Notes: a model not told the origin generated them from the sequence alone. Shown: positions 9,494 to 19,398, numbered from the stretch's first letter. The stretch is 38,997 nt of DNA from Chara braunii (GCA_003427395.1 BFEA01000225.1:82673-121669), one strand, 5' to 3'. Program-made: numbers and translations.

Positions 9494-10340
9494 GTATGTG
9501 CTGAACCCATGTCCTGATGGATTCAGATGAGTACAATTGTACCTCTGAATTTCTACCTAGGGCCAATCAGTTGGATGATGATGATACATCAACGCTGTCG
9601 GCCTTTTAAACCTCTGTGGTGTTACTCTTATGCGTGTCCAATTCGTCTGTTTATGTTTATGGCGCACAGTGCGAACCATCCCACCCCATTCAAAAAACAC
9701 AGGCAGTGCTGAATCTCATGTTTATGGCTCATCTGTAGCATCGTCAAATAGATCGCCTGGGCTGTATTCGGCGGCGCATCTGAATCCCATTGGATACAAG
9801 GCATCAATGATGCACCCTGGCCCAAGGGGAGTGTGCACAGGGGAGTTATTCACCTGCGTTCTATTCGGGGCAACAACGACACGGCAGGCAGCTCATCATG
9901 CAATGATCCAGGTCTGATTCATGCAAGATCATCGATCCAAAAGCCAACTTTGTTATTTTTTTTAATAATTTACCCTTTGCCTTCCTCTTTTTTTTAACTA
10001 AGCTATATCCTTCTCTCAATTTCACCTGTCACTACCTACCGATCTATCACTACTACTAAGCCTATACAGGGGACCCCTACAAAGCATAGCTACCTCTCAC
10101 AATTAAGGGAACCTTTTTTTTTTTTTAACTAAGCTATATTCTTCTCTCAATTTCACCGTTCACAATTAAGGGGGCCTGTTACTACTAATAATCCTATACA
10201 GGGGGGAACCCCTGCAAAGCATAGCTACCCCTCACAATTAACGGGATGCATGTTGCCCACCTTAACAAAAGGCAAAACAGAAAGAGAAACAAAAAAACAA
10301 AAAACAAAAAACGGAAAACGAGAACAGCATAGAAACAACT
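9494..10340. repeat. Noncoding; ~130-bp tandem duplication
   Basis: Positions 9991-10110 and 10118-10245 are two diverged copies of a unit running from 'aactaagctatat.cttctc' through 'cctatacagggg' to 'gcatagctacc.ctcacaatt', each preceded by a poly(T) run. Around 9555-9600 a short stretch (gccaatcagttgg ... gatgatacat) resembles 8943-8975, so the mitochondrial insert may sit inside a duplicated segment. No gene is seen. Confidence 0.6.
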
Positions 10341-10360
10341 CATCGGAGGCCTGGTCCTAC

Positions 10361-10498
10361 TAGCAAAGAGGATTGGATTAAGCGCCTGAATCCGGATATC
10401 TTTTATGACTAGATGCAGAAAAACAGCTCAAGGGATGATTTCCGCCCCCCTCCACAAACTCGTCCAGATTCAGGCGTTAAATCGAATCCTCTTTGCTA
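10361..10498. repeat. Small inverted-repeat (MITE-like) element
   Basis: Left arm 10361-10396 (tagcaaagaggattggatta ...) is an imperfect inverted repeat of 10463-10498 (... atcgaatcctctttgcta). The left arm and middle recur as a direct copy at 10511-10620 (aaagaggattggattcagcg ... ccacaaactcg). This could be a 138-bp non-autonomous DNA element plus a partial second copy. No target duplication was established. Confidence 0.6.
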
Positions 10499-10659
10499 CC
10501 TAGTGGGACAAAAGAGGATTGGATTCAGCGCCTGAATCCGGATGTCTATTATGACTAGATGCAGAAAAACAGTTCGAAGCCCAAGGGATGACTTCAGCAC
10601 CTCTCCACAAACTCGCTGGTGCCACGGATGCGGGGGGGACGATCGAGAGCAGCCGAAAA

Positions 10660-10756
10660 AAGTGAAATCAATCAACGAAAAAAGTGAAATCAATCAAATA
10701 AAAGAAAAACAAAGGCATGTGAAATCAATCAAATAAAAGAAAAGAAAAACAAAGGG
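10660..10756. repeat. A-rich three-copy tandem
   Basis: The segment 'gtgaaatcaatcaa' occurs three times, at about 10669, 10685 and 10719, joined by aaaagaaaaacaaagg-type spacers. Confidence 0.7.
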
Positions 10757-10857
10757 CCTCCAACCCCCACACAACATTGTAGCATATGATGAACATGGAA
10801 AGCGTAGACGTATGACGCCGCCCCTTCGGCCTACGAGATGAGATAAAGGTACCAACG

Positions 10858-10931
10858 GGCCCAGCTCAGTTGGTACACCCCATGAACTGTTGAAATATGA
10901 ATCAGACCCAAGTTCGAATCCAGATGCAATC
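10858..10931 (+). repeat. tRNA-derived SINE, family A, cut by gap
   Basis: 'cagctcagttggtaca' matches a polymerase III A box and 'agttcgaatcc' (10911-10921) a B box at the usual spacing. The anticodon region is not cloverleaf-like, so I read it as a SINE head and not a functional tRNA. The assembly gap starts at 10932, so the 3' body is unknown. Confidence 0.65.
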
Positions 10932-11927
10932 NNNNNNNNNNNNNNNNNNNNNNNNNNNNNNNNNNNNNNNNNNNNNNNNNNNNNNNNNNNNNNNNNNNNN
11001 NNNNNNNNNNNNNNNNNNNNNNNNNNNNNNNNNNNNNNNNNNNNNNNNNNNNNNNNNNNNNNNNNNNNNNNNNNNNNNNNNNNNNNNNNNNNNNNNNNNN
11101 NNNNNNNNNNNNNNNNNNNNNNNNNNNNNNNNNNNNNNNNNNNNNNNNNNNNNNNNNNNNNNNNNNNNNNNNNNNNNNNNNNNNNNNNNNNNNNNNNNNN
11201 NNNNNNNNNNNNNNNNNNNNNNNNNNNNNNNNNNNNNNNNNNNNNNNNNNNNNNNNNNNNNNNNNNNNNNNNNNNNNNNNNNNNNNNNNNNNNNNNNNNN
11301 NNNNNNNNNNNNNNNNNNNNNNNNNNNNNNNNNNNNNNNNNNNNNNNNNNNNNNNNNNNNNNNNNNNNNNNNNNNNNNNNNNNNNNNNNNNNNNNNNNNN
11401 NNNNNNNNNNNNNNNNNNNNNNNNNNNNNNNNNNNNNNNNNNNNNNNNNNNNNNNNNNNNNNNNNNNNNNNNNNNNNNNNNNNNNNNNNNNNNNNNNNNN
11501 NNNNNNNNNNNNNNNNNNNNNNNNNNNNNNNNNNNNNNNNNNNNNNNNNNNNNNNNNNNNNNNNNNNNNNNNNNNNNNNNNNNNNNNNNNNNNNNNNNNN
11601 NNNNNNNNNNNNNNNNNNNNNNNNNNNNNNNNNNNNNNNNNNNNNNNNNNNNNNNNNNNNNNNNNNNNNNNNNNNNNNNNNNNNNNNNNNNNNNNNNNNN
11701 NNNNNNNNNNNNNNNNNNNNNNNNNNNNNNNNNNNNNNNNNNNNNNNNNNNNNNNNNNNNNNNNNNNNNNNNNNNNNNNNNNNNNNNNNNNNNNNNNNNN
11801 NNNNNNNNNNNNNNNNNNNNNNNNNNNNNNNNNNNNNNNNNNNNNNNNNNNNNNNNNNNNNNNNNNNNNNNNNNNNNNNNNNNNNNNNNNNNNNNNNNNN
11901 NNNNNNNNNNNNNNNNNNNNNNNNNNN
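10932..11927. other. Assembly gap (996 N)
   Basis: An unbroken run of Ns, bordered on the right by a G homopolymer. All open frames that cross it are meaningless. Confidence 1.
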
Positions 11928-12200
11928 GGGGGGGGGAGGGAAATGTACGGGGGTAGGTAAGTTTACCATCTGCGAACGCCCCAGGTACAACTGAAATACG
12001 GCGCGGATACTGATTGGCTAATTTTCCTAGACACTAACCACATGGCATATGCACCTCTGTCCTCAGAAGCGCATTAGGCTTCTTCAAGAGTTATGCAAAA
12101 CGGATAACAATTTCCAGACCTTGCCCATCACCAAACTGAGGAGATCAATAATCCCTTCCATCAACAATGGCAAGCCCAGATCAAACACTCAGGGTCCCAA
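11928..12200. other. No recognisable gene
   Basis: Unique-looking sequence between the gap and the compound microsatellite. Nothing is recognised in either strand. Confidence 0.5.
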
Positions 12201-12202
12201 GT

Positions 12203-12203
<1 letters not shown>

Positions 12204-12273
<70 letters not shown>

Positions 12274-12304
12274 TACACACACACACACACACACGCGCGC
12301 GCGC
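12204..12304 (+). repeat. Compound microsatellite (CT)n(CA)n(CG)n
   Basis: (CT) runs from 12204 to about 12266, then imperfect (CA) to 12294, then (CG) to about 12305. The three dinucleotides adjoin without a break, which suggests stepwise conversion of a single purine/pyrimidine tract. Confidence 0.95.
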
Positions 12305-12533
12305 GTATCCCTTCGTGGCCCCCTCCTTGATTTCGAGGCTCCCCTATGACTGTGGAGAGGCTCTATCCATCACGTCCGAAGTGTCGGAGTACATGAACCA
12401 GGAAAGCGGATACAGAAAGAAAGGTAAGGATAAGAGAATGAAAAAGGAGGAAAGGGCAAAATCAGAGAGCGGAGGACGTAAAACGGAGAAAATTAAATTT
12501 GAAGGCCAAACGGACCCGGACCACGAAAATCGA

Positions 12534-12612
12534 AGAGAGGGTGAGTGAAGAGAGGGTGAGTCGAGAGAGGGTGAGTGAAGAGAGGGTGAGTGGAAAGAGG
12601 GTGAGTGAAGAA
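12534..12612 (+). repeat. Tandem 'agagggtgagtgaag' array
   Basis: Five units of about 16 bp (gagagggtgagt-gaag, with variants tcga and ggaa). Confidence 0.85.
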
Positions 12613-12987
12613 ACGGAGACGAGGGGAGAATTCAATAGATGACAAGGAAAATAGAGGCGACAGGGGAGCTAACCAGGAATACGCGTAGGAATGTCAGAAT
12701 CAAATGTATGAATGACTACTGCCACCCGCCACTGTTCTGAGGTGTTAGGCTGATTAACCAATCGAGGAGCGAAAGGAATCCAAGAATGCTACAACGGATA
12801 ATAGAAAAGGCTAAAAAAACTCAAAACAGGAACTCTTAGCAAGCAGATATGGAAATAGACACAAGAAAAAAATCCTCACCGTCCGTGGGCAGTGGAAATA
12901 AGAACCTTCGACGACGTCAGACCAGGCCATAACTAACAAGTGCATAGCGCCCTGCTTAGATGCCAGTCAGTAAAGTACACAAATGCG

Positions 12988-12990
<3 letters not shown>
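12613..12990. other. No recognisable gene
   Basis: A-rich, non-repetitive-looking sequence without a supportable gene or RNA. Confidence 0.5.
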
Positions 12991-12992
<2 letters not shown>

Positions 12993-13029
<37 letters not shown>

Positions 13030-13062
13030 ACCTATCTATCTATCTATCTATCTATTTATCTA
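12993..13062 (+). repeat. (CT)n followed by (CTAT)n
   Basis: (CT) to 13027, then a CTAT tetranucleotide tract to about 13062. It directly precedes the ribozyme-like repeat. Confidence 0.95.
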
Positions 13063-13099
13063 TAGATATATATACAGCCTCTTGAGTGACAATATATAT

Positions 13100-13235
13100 A
13101 CAGCCTCTTGATGAGTCGGTGAGACTGAGACAAAACAGTTTGTCGAAGCCCTTCGTTTGTTGTCCTCTTCTCCTCTCTGCCAACGGTTTACCGGACAGCT
13201 CTGTTTGACGATATATATCGTCACAAATATATTGT
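13100..13235 (+). ncRNA. Hammerhead-ribozyme-like repeat, copy 2
   Basis: Positions 13108-13144 fit a degenerate hammerhead: TTGATGA (consensus CTGATGA) at 13108-13114; stem II GTC (13115-13117) with GAC (13129-13131) enclosing a loop that holds a TGAGAC tandem duplication; AAAA where GAAA is expected (13132-13135); stem III ACA/TGT closed by GTT; and the cleavage-type nucleotide C at 13144. Stem I can form partly between gcctc (13103-13107) and gaagc (13145-13149), 4 of 5 pairs. Copy 1 (1-115, minus) has the intact GAAA, so the ancestor may have been active. This copy has two core changes and should be inactive or weak. A ~75-bp tail shared by three copies follows. Confidence 0.5.
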
Positions 13236-13382
13236 CAGACTGAATCAGAGCGCGAAGGCGAAAGAAAGCAAAACAAGCGAAGGAAAAGAAGTAAGGAAGG
13301 AAAGCCCGACCTGTTCATCACCTCTATATATATATGTGTGATATGTATGTGTGATATGTATATATACATATATACATATTAT

Positions 13383-13470
13383 CGAACAGAACTGCCCCGT
13401 AAGCCGTAGGCAGAGAGGAGAAGAGGACACCAAACGAGGGCCTGTAACAAATATATATATCGTCACAAAG
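13383..13470 (-). repeat. Ribozyme-like repeat, copy 3 (tail only)
   Basis: On the minus strand it carries the same tail (cctcgtttggtgtcctcttc ... cggcttacgg) as copies 1 and 2, but 'tgttacaggcc' replaces the core. It lies inverted about 150 bp from copy 2, within AT-rich 'atatatcgtcac' sequence. Confidence 0.7.
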
Positions 13471-13535
13471 TTACATACATATATATCGTCACAAATTTAT
13501 CGAAGCGCAAATGCGAAAAAAAGAAGAAATAAATT

Positions 13536-13653
13536 CATTTTTTATCTTCCCTACAAAACTCCCCCTGTTCAGAATAACCTACATCCACGTGGGCGGCCTT
13601 GTACGCAAGAGGTTCCGAACAGGGGGGAGTTGTAAGAAAGAAGATAAAAAAAT
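13536..13653. repeat. Foldback element with ~38-bp imperfect arms
   Basis: Left arm 13536-13574 (catttttttatcttc-type start, then actccccctgttcagaa) is the inverse of 13612-13653 (ttccgaacaggggggagtt ... gataaaaaaatg). The spacer is about 37 bp. It is a MITE-like or palindromic insertion. Confidence 0.65.
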
Positions 13654-13720
13654 GCATTCATTTTTTCTTGGTTTTCTTGCCTTTTGCGCTCTGATATCTT
13701 GTGACAATATATACAGAGCA

Positions 13721-13722
<2 letters not shown>

Positions 13723-13767
<45 letters not shown>

Positions 13768-13860
13768 CGCGCGCGCGCGCGCACACCCGCGCACGCAGGC
13801 ACGCACACACAGACACCCCCACACCCACACCCGCGAGCAGGCGTGCGCTCTCGCAAACAC
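13723..13860 (+). repeat. (CA)n(CG)n microsatellite and CA-rich flank
   Basis: A (CA) tract from about 13725 to 13765, then CG-rich 13767-13783, then imperfect CA/CCCACA repeats. Confidence 0.9.
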
Positions 13861-13951
13861 GTAGACAGGATAGGCAAATATCCGATCTCGCCGATTGGGA
13901 AAATATCAATAATTGGCATCCGAAACAGTGAAGCACCACGGAACTACCTAC

Positions 13952-14012
13952 CTTGTGGCTGAATTGTACGAATGTACGACTGTTGACACACATATCATGA
14001 GTTCAATCCCGA
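13952..14012 (+). repeat. tRNA-derived SINE, family A
   Basis: 'tggctgaattgtacg' is an A-box-like segment and 'gagttcaatcccga' a B-box-like segment, 45 bp apart, with 'gactgttgac' between them as in other family-A copies. An A-rich run (14035-14045) follows. Confidence 0.55.
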
Positions 14013-15130
14013 TGGATAGGGCCTACCCCCTTCAACAAAAAAAGAACCCAAGAAAATAGGAGCCACAGAATCGACCCGTCGCTTCATTGGTCCCTCATGA
14101 GCTGAGAGTCTGTAGCCGGTCAGTTCGCCCACTACAAAGTGGGGATGTCATTGAACCTGCGAGGGGGCTGAGTGGAGCGAGAGGTAGATAGGAGATCGTA
14201 TAGACGACGGTTTCACGCACTTGGTAGTGCAATCAGAGAGAAAGAGTTTAGGGTGCACAAACTGCTACTTACCTCCCACACTTCCACGTGGCGCTCACCA
14301 TCAACGAATACATGAACGAATACAGGGCAACATTCTCATATTTTCCACCGCTTCCCCACCTCTCCCTCATGAGACAGCAGCGCTGAGAAAAGATGCCCGC
14401 TGCATCGGTACAGCGAGGAACGATTTCGCACACAGAGAAAGTGTGTGTGTGGGTGACGGGTGGGGGGGGGTGAGCGGGAGGGGGCCGGGGAGGGAAATTG
14501 GCGGGGTCGGGGTGTGTGAGAGAGAGACAGAGAGGAAGAGTGCAGAGAGCGCAGAAAACATGCCACGTGGGGTATCACGAACGAGAGAGGGAGGTACAGT
14601 AACACGACCCCTCGATCTGGCATACGTATGACATGGAAAACTGACCTACGCATGAGATGGAAAACTGACCCTCTGCGGGATGCCGCCAATTGCGCTTAGT
14701 ACCGGCGGATGCCACCACCCACCACCGAGGGTCTGACGCCTCCCTACTACCACCGTGTGCGTCCCTTCCCCGTCCTGGGGCAAGGTCCCATTTGGACGGA
14801 TTACGAGATTCTAACCGGTGATCTGTGCTCTCTACGGTCAATATGTCTTAATTCCTGGAAGTGGGACCTAGCCCCTGGGCATCCCTTGCTGGGCACTGAA
14901 TCACCACAGATGCAGTCCTCGAAGCTACGTTTCCCATGCCGCACAGGGGGGAAACCGAGCCGACCACAAAACAAACCGCGGGTAAGGGCCTCCATTTCTT
15001 TTTTTGTTTTGTTTTCAAATCAACTTTGCATTTCATTAGAAACCAAAATAAGACGAAGGAGGCCGGGAATCCCCCTCCACAAACAACCCGGAAGAAAAGC
15101 AGGTAGCCTCTGGGACCATTACCCAGCTTA
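14013..15130. other. No recognisable gene
   Basis: The stretch includes a G-rich tract (14455-14515) and a two-copy 'cg.atgagatggaaaactgac' repeat (14625-14670). The open frames, one of 155 codons at 14709-15176, show no recognisable domain. Confidence 0.5.
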
Positions 15131-15143
15131 TGGTGCAGGCTTT

Positions 15144-15377
15144 GGGAATTATAGTCCAGTAGCAGAAATGGCCTAATCCTGACCGCTGCTGGTTCCCAGA
15201 GAGTTGGGGAATGTCAGGGCTGGCAATTATAGTCCAGTGGCAGAGATGGTAGAATCCTGACCGCTGCTCATTCCCAGAGATTTGGGGAATGTCAGGGCTG
15301 GGAATTATAGCCCAGTAGCAGAAATGGCCGACTCCTGACCGCTGCTCGTTCCCAGAGAGTTGGGGAATGTCAGGGCC
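15144..15377 (+). repeat. Three 78-bp tandem repeats
   Basis: Units start at 15144, 15222 and 15300. Each runs from 'ggaattatag.ccagt.gcag' through 'tcctgaccgctgct' to 'ggggaatgtcagggc', with about ten per cent divergence by eye. Confidence 0.9.
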
Positions 15378-15635
15378 TCCATTTCAGAGATCCTGGAGCT
15401 CTGAGGCCCCTTGTTTTTCTCTTTTCTTTTTGGAGGAGATTGTTGAAATGCCCCTGAGAGTTGGAATATTTCGTCAGATACCCCCAAAAGCCATGGGCAT
15501 GCGGGTAAGGGCCTACATTTCTGAGGTTCTCGAGCTAGGAGGTCCCTTTCTTTTCTTAGGAAAGTATTGAAATGCCCCTGAAAGTTGGCGTATTTTGTCA
15601 TATACCTCCCAAAGCCATGGGCATGGCGAAATGCC
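15373..15635 (+). repeat. Two ~130-bp tandem repeats
   Basis: The first unit is 15373-15508 and the second 15509-15635 (offset 136). Both contain 'gggcct.catttc', 'gaaatgcccctga.agttgg' and 'aaagccatgggcatg'. A truncated start (gggcctccatttc) also occurs at about 14987. Confidence 0.85.
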
Positions 15636-15895
15636 CCTATGACAGTACTGAAACTTGCGAAATACCTTACTACCTTCTCCCCCTGTACATAATGCATATG
15701 CGTTGTATTCAAGTTAAGAAAAAGAAAACGCTTTTTCGACAGTTGGTACCTTTTTGTCAAATAGAAGGGCACTTTGAATACAACGCGGTATTCGGAAAAA
15801 AATCATACGCGTTCTATTTTTTATTCGAATTTTAAAAATATTCAAATAGAATCCTCTTTTTTTTCTTTCCCTTTCTTTTTGAGGTCAGCGCATAT

Positions 15896-15896
<1 letters not shown>

Positions 15897-15967
<71 letters not shown>

Positions 15968-15996
15968 TGCGTGTGTGTGTGTGTGTCTGTGTGTGC
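15897..15996 (+). repeat. (CT)n(GT)n microsatellite
   Basis: (CT) from 15897 to 15949 followed directly by (GT) to about 15995. Confidence 0.95.
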
Positions 15997-16001
15997 GTGA
16001 C

Positions 16002-16515
16002 CTGGGACCTCGCTCCACTACTCTCGACATATCCAAACCAGAGGGAATCTTTCGCTAGAACATGGAAAGATACACTGCCATTTTTCTTTTTTTTGTAAGA
16101 CATGCTCCAATTTATTCGTGGGGAGCAGCACGTGCTGGGAATCGGGCCCAGCGTCCCATATGAAGACATGTAGAAAACAATAATGAACAAATTGAAGTAC
16201 CCGGGCCATTACTGCCATGATTTTTGTCTTTTGTGCATGTTGAGAATAGTGGAGTGAGGCCTGTGCACTCTTCTTGGTTGTCTCCCGCTGTCTGACAAAC
16301 GGTGGCCAAGAAAGCGCAGCGGGGCCAACGGGAACCCAGAGGGCAGCCGTAAGCCATGAGGGAAGCGCCTGAGTATGCCAGGGCGTTGTATTTTTCTATG
16401 TTCTAGCGGAAGATTCATTCTCATTTTGCACATTTGGTGAGGAGTGGAGGGAGGCCTCAAATGGCAAGAGGGGGATCAATCTTCGGCCAGAACATGGAAA
16501 GATACAACACCACAT
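16002..16515. repeat. Dispersed ~80-bp repeat, cluster 1
   Basis: A unit of the form 'gtattt.tccatgttctagcg', then 'gaagattcattctcatttt', then 'gcacatttgg.gag.agtgga' and 'gcgaggcc'. Copies: 16002-16078 (minus), 16383-16463 (plus), a partial at 16465-16510 (minus, abutting the previous one head to head) and a fragment at 16220-16262 (plus). Other copies lie at 17168-17560 and 37735-37800. Confidence 0.65.
16079..16170 (-). repeat. SINE, family B, copy 1
   Basis: On the minus strand: tatgggacgctgggcccgat, tcccagcacgtgctgctccc, then cacgaataaattggagcatg and an A-rich tail (16094-16079). CTGGG-CCCGATT-CCCAG is a tRNA T-arm-like hairpin (B-box remnant). The body also occurs at 18498-18640 (minus) and 20395-20498 (plus), each ending in an A-rich tail. 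Confidence 0.65.
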
Positions 16516-17160
16516 TTTTTGCCAGTGGAAGCAGAACTGAGCCTACTCAGCCTGGACCGGGTCCCCTGCTGTCCGAGAAGTTGCTGCACTGCCCTCCAAT
16601 ACAACGCATTTGTGGATTAAACAAATACAAGAGGATGCCCGACGCCACTGCGGGGGGGACTAAGAGCAGGGGAACAAAAAAAAAAAAAAAAAAAGCTACG
16701 CCCACGGCATGCAGCGCGGCCCCATGGAAATCAACTCTCTGAGTATGGTCACCACGGCCACGCCCACGGCAGACGTACTCTTCGCCCACTGCTCCCTCTG
16801 CGGTGCCTCCCTGCTGCTGCCCCCCCTTCCCCCCCTCTCTTCTCATCCCGTTCCTCCTCCTCCCGCTGGTCCCTCTCTTGCTCCTCGCGTTGCCCCTCCC
16901 CCCGTCCTCACCCTCCCATCCCCCCCCTCCCGCTCATCCTGTTCGTCCCCACCGCCTTTTTCCGACACGGAAAAGCAACAAGCGGGCCGCAGGTGCTGTG
17001 CGCGAACTCGCAGCTGTGCTACAGACCCAAAAAAGAAAGTAGTTTTTTCTTTTGTTGAAGTAGTTTTTTTCCCCCTCGATTTGCAAATGTGATCCTTGCG
17101 CAGGAGCCATGCTAAACGAATTTTCCCAATGCAGGGCCTGCAAAACGACAAAAAAAAGGA
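16516..17160. other. No recognisable gene; C/T-rich tract
   Basis: Contains a poly(A) run (16675-16694) and a long CCCTCC/TCCTCC tract (16815-16965) that produces proline- and serine-rich open frames. No supportable gene. Confidence 0.55.
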
Positions 17161-17167
17161 AAACCAG

Positions 17168-17560
17168 TGCATCTTGCCATTTTCTGCCTGAGGATCCGGT
17201 CTCATTTTCGAACATCTGGAGAGCTGCGGAGCGAACGCTTGGTACTAGTGCGCAAAAGACAAAAAAGATGGCAATGTATTTCTCCGCGTTCTAGCAGTGG
17301 ATTCAGTGTCATTTGCACATTTGGAGAGTAGTGCAGCGAGGCCCTCAGGCCAAAACGAAAACAACGGGCGGAACAAAAGCAAACCCGCAAAACGACAGAA
17401 AAAGAAAGAAACGAAACAAACGACAAAACAAACAAAAAGGAAAGAAACCAACAAAAAGAAACTGGCAAAACGACAAAAAAAAAAAGAAACGAAACAAACG
17501 AACAAAAGGGAACCTGTGTATCTCCCCATGTTCCAGAGGAGAATTCAGTCTCATACGAAC
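17168..17560 (+). repeat. Dispersed ~80-bp repeat, cluster 2
   Basis: Further copies of the unit described at 16002: about 17168-17242, 17270-17348 (best, 'ttctagcagtggattcagtg' to 'gcagcgaggcc') and a fragment at 17515-17560. Between them lie 'aaacgacaaaaaaaaga' tandem purine-rich repeats (17355-17505). Confidence 0.6.
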
Positions 17561-18095
17561 CACTCAACCGGTGTTTTTCCCCACGTCGCGGCACTGCACT
17601 GTGTACAACTGCGGCGCTCCCCGTTAGGCCCAAGGCTGCCTGTCCCGCGCCGTTCCCAACACTGGATGCGGGTTCTCACGGGAGCGTGAAAGGGAAAACG
17701 CAACGTATATGTTGTATTCATTTACAAGTTACAACACATGTATTATGTTCAGGGGAAGAAGGTAGCCAATTGGATTTGTCATCTTTTGTATATACCATAC
17801 TGGGTCATGGGCCTGTTTATATGCTTTCGTATTTTTGGCCGTTGGACCCTGCAGATGGGAAAATAAATTCACGCCCCCTGCAGCCCAGGGTCAGGGCATA
17901 TGGCAAAGTTGCCAATGAGAGGGATGGGGGCAGATGCAAAAGTTTGGGATATTTCAGCGTACTCCTGAGTTTTATGGGTATCTAACGGAATACCCACACT
18001 TTTAGGGGTATTGCAACAATATTCCCTTCTTTTTTTTATATGGTATTTGAATTGAGCGGCCCCAGATAAATTCAGAGTTATTTCCAGGCTTTTGA
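17561..18095. other. No recognisable gene
   Basis: Unremarkable sequence. I found no coding, RNA or mobile signature. Confidence 0.5.
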
Positions 18096-18096
18096 T

Positions 18097-18170
18097 TCCT
18101 TTGGGATTCGAGCTCAGCTCTCCATTTGAACAGTTTGTAGGTGCACCAACAGAGTTAGGCCAACTACCGG
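18097..18170 (-). repeat. tRNA-derived SINE, family A
   Basis: On the minus strand 'cctaactctgttggtgcacc' resembles an A-box region and 'gagctcgaatccc' a B box, with 'aaactgttcaaatgg' between, similar to the copy at 10858. Confidence 0.55.
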
Positions 18171-18497
18171 TAGTCACTCTCTTTTCTTTTTGCCTGGGTG
18201 AAAACTCGGAGTTTCATTTCCCCTGTTCCTCGGTGGAGTCCTTGAGTTGGCCTCTGAGAGCGGATATGAAACTTGTACGCAAATATGTGAGAGAGCAGAG
18301 AGTTTGGTTGGAAACTTGTAGGAGAGTACAAAAATTGGTCTTCCATTAGGCGACCTGTACGCCAATATGTTTCAAGTCAGCCCATGGCAAGCTCCAAAAC
18401 AACACATTAATCCTCACAGAGTAAGATGTGCTTCAAGTTTGGGAAGGATATGGGCAGGCTTATCAGCCTTGTGCAGCCAGTTAAGCAAAGGCTTTCC

Positions 18498-18498
18498 A

Positions 18499-18563
<65 letters not shown>

Positions 18564-18640
18564 TTTGGGACAAATGCTCCAGTCTATTCGTGGGGACCAG
18601 CACGTGCTAGGAACCGGGCCCAGCGTCCCATATAGAAAAT
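18498..18640 (-). repeat. SINE, family B, copy 2, with (AAT)n tail
   Basis: The minus strand reads tatgggacgctgggcccggt, tcctagcacgtgctggtccc and cacgaatagactggagcatt, then an (AAT)n run of about 21 units (18563-18501) in the position of the poly(A) tail of the other copies. Tail-derived microsatellites are typical of LINE-mobilised SINEs. Confidence 0.7.
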
Positions 18641-18880
18641 ATACAAATGATTTGAAGTGCCAAGGCCATTACCTGGCTTCGGCTAAGAACAATCTGAGAA
18701 CTATGAAAAGAGTTCAGGAAAAATTAAGAAAAACACCGGATAGCTGCTAACCTACCAACCTATTACCAGGCTACTCAAGCAGCAATTAATGGGAGTCCTT
18801 CGAAAGCTCAGAACCCCTGGAAGCCCCCCACAAAAACACTCTAAAATTCTCTAATACTGTCTTCTTCCCTGCGGAGCTCT
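18641..18880. other. No recognisable gene
   Basis: Nothing is recognised in this short stretch before the GC-rich array. Confidence 0.4.
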
Positions 18881-19398
18881 CCCAGGCCTAATGCCCCCAC
18901 CCTGCTAGGTTACAGGGCAACATGACTCACCCCGGCTCCGGCCAGCGTCGTCCCGACAGCAACCCTTGGTTTTCCCTTGGAATGCCTGGCCCAAAGCATC
19001 CCCAGATCTCTCTACCAGGCCTCACGCTCCTGCTATTAACAGGTTACAGGGCAATCCCCCAGCACCGGCCAGCGTCGTTCTGGCATTGAAAAAACAACAG
19101 ATCCATGAGTAAACAGCATCAAGGAAGCCTAGACTGCTTTGCAGGAAGTATCCAGAGTCCTAAGGAATTCTCAAGACTACCAAAAGTATCAAGAACCATC
19201 TCGAAAATGACGAAGAAATTAGGGCCAGATTAAGAATTTTTGACGTGACTACAACAAAAAGTCAGAAATCAACTCAGAGAAACCCCCTTCAAACCTCTTC
19301 ACCTCACTCCGGCAAGACTAACTGCAGCAAAGCCACCATCTCTGCTGCTGCTGTACCGTAGTCCCATCCTACCAGCTAGCCCCTTCACTAGTAGGACA

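Noticed and set aside
10858-10931. Functional tRNA
   Set aside because: A and B boxes are present but the acceptor and anticodon stems do not pair; read as a SINE head.
10890-11994. Open frames of 356-365 codons
   Set aside because: They consist almost entirely of the N gap.
12049-12548. Frames with Ser-Leu and Thr-His runs
   Set aside because: Microsatellite translation; no flanking coding character.
14709-15176. 155-codon plus-strand frame as a gene
   Set aside because: No recognisable domain; the end runs into the 78-bp tandem repeats.
16709-17092. Proline/serine-rich protein frames
   Set aside because: Produced by a C/T-rich low-complexity tract; frames are open on several registers and no domain is visible.
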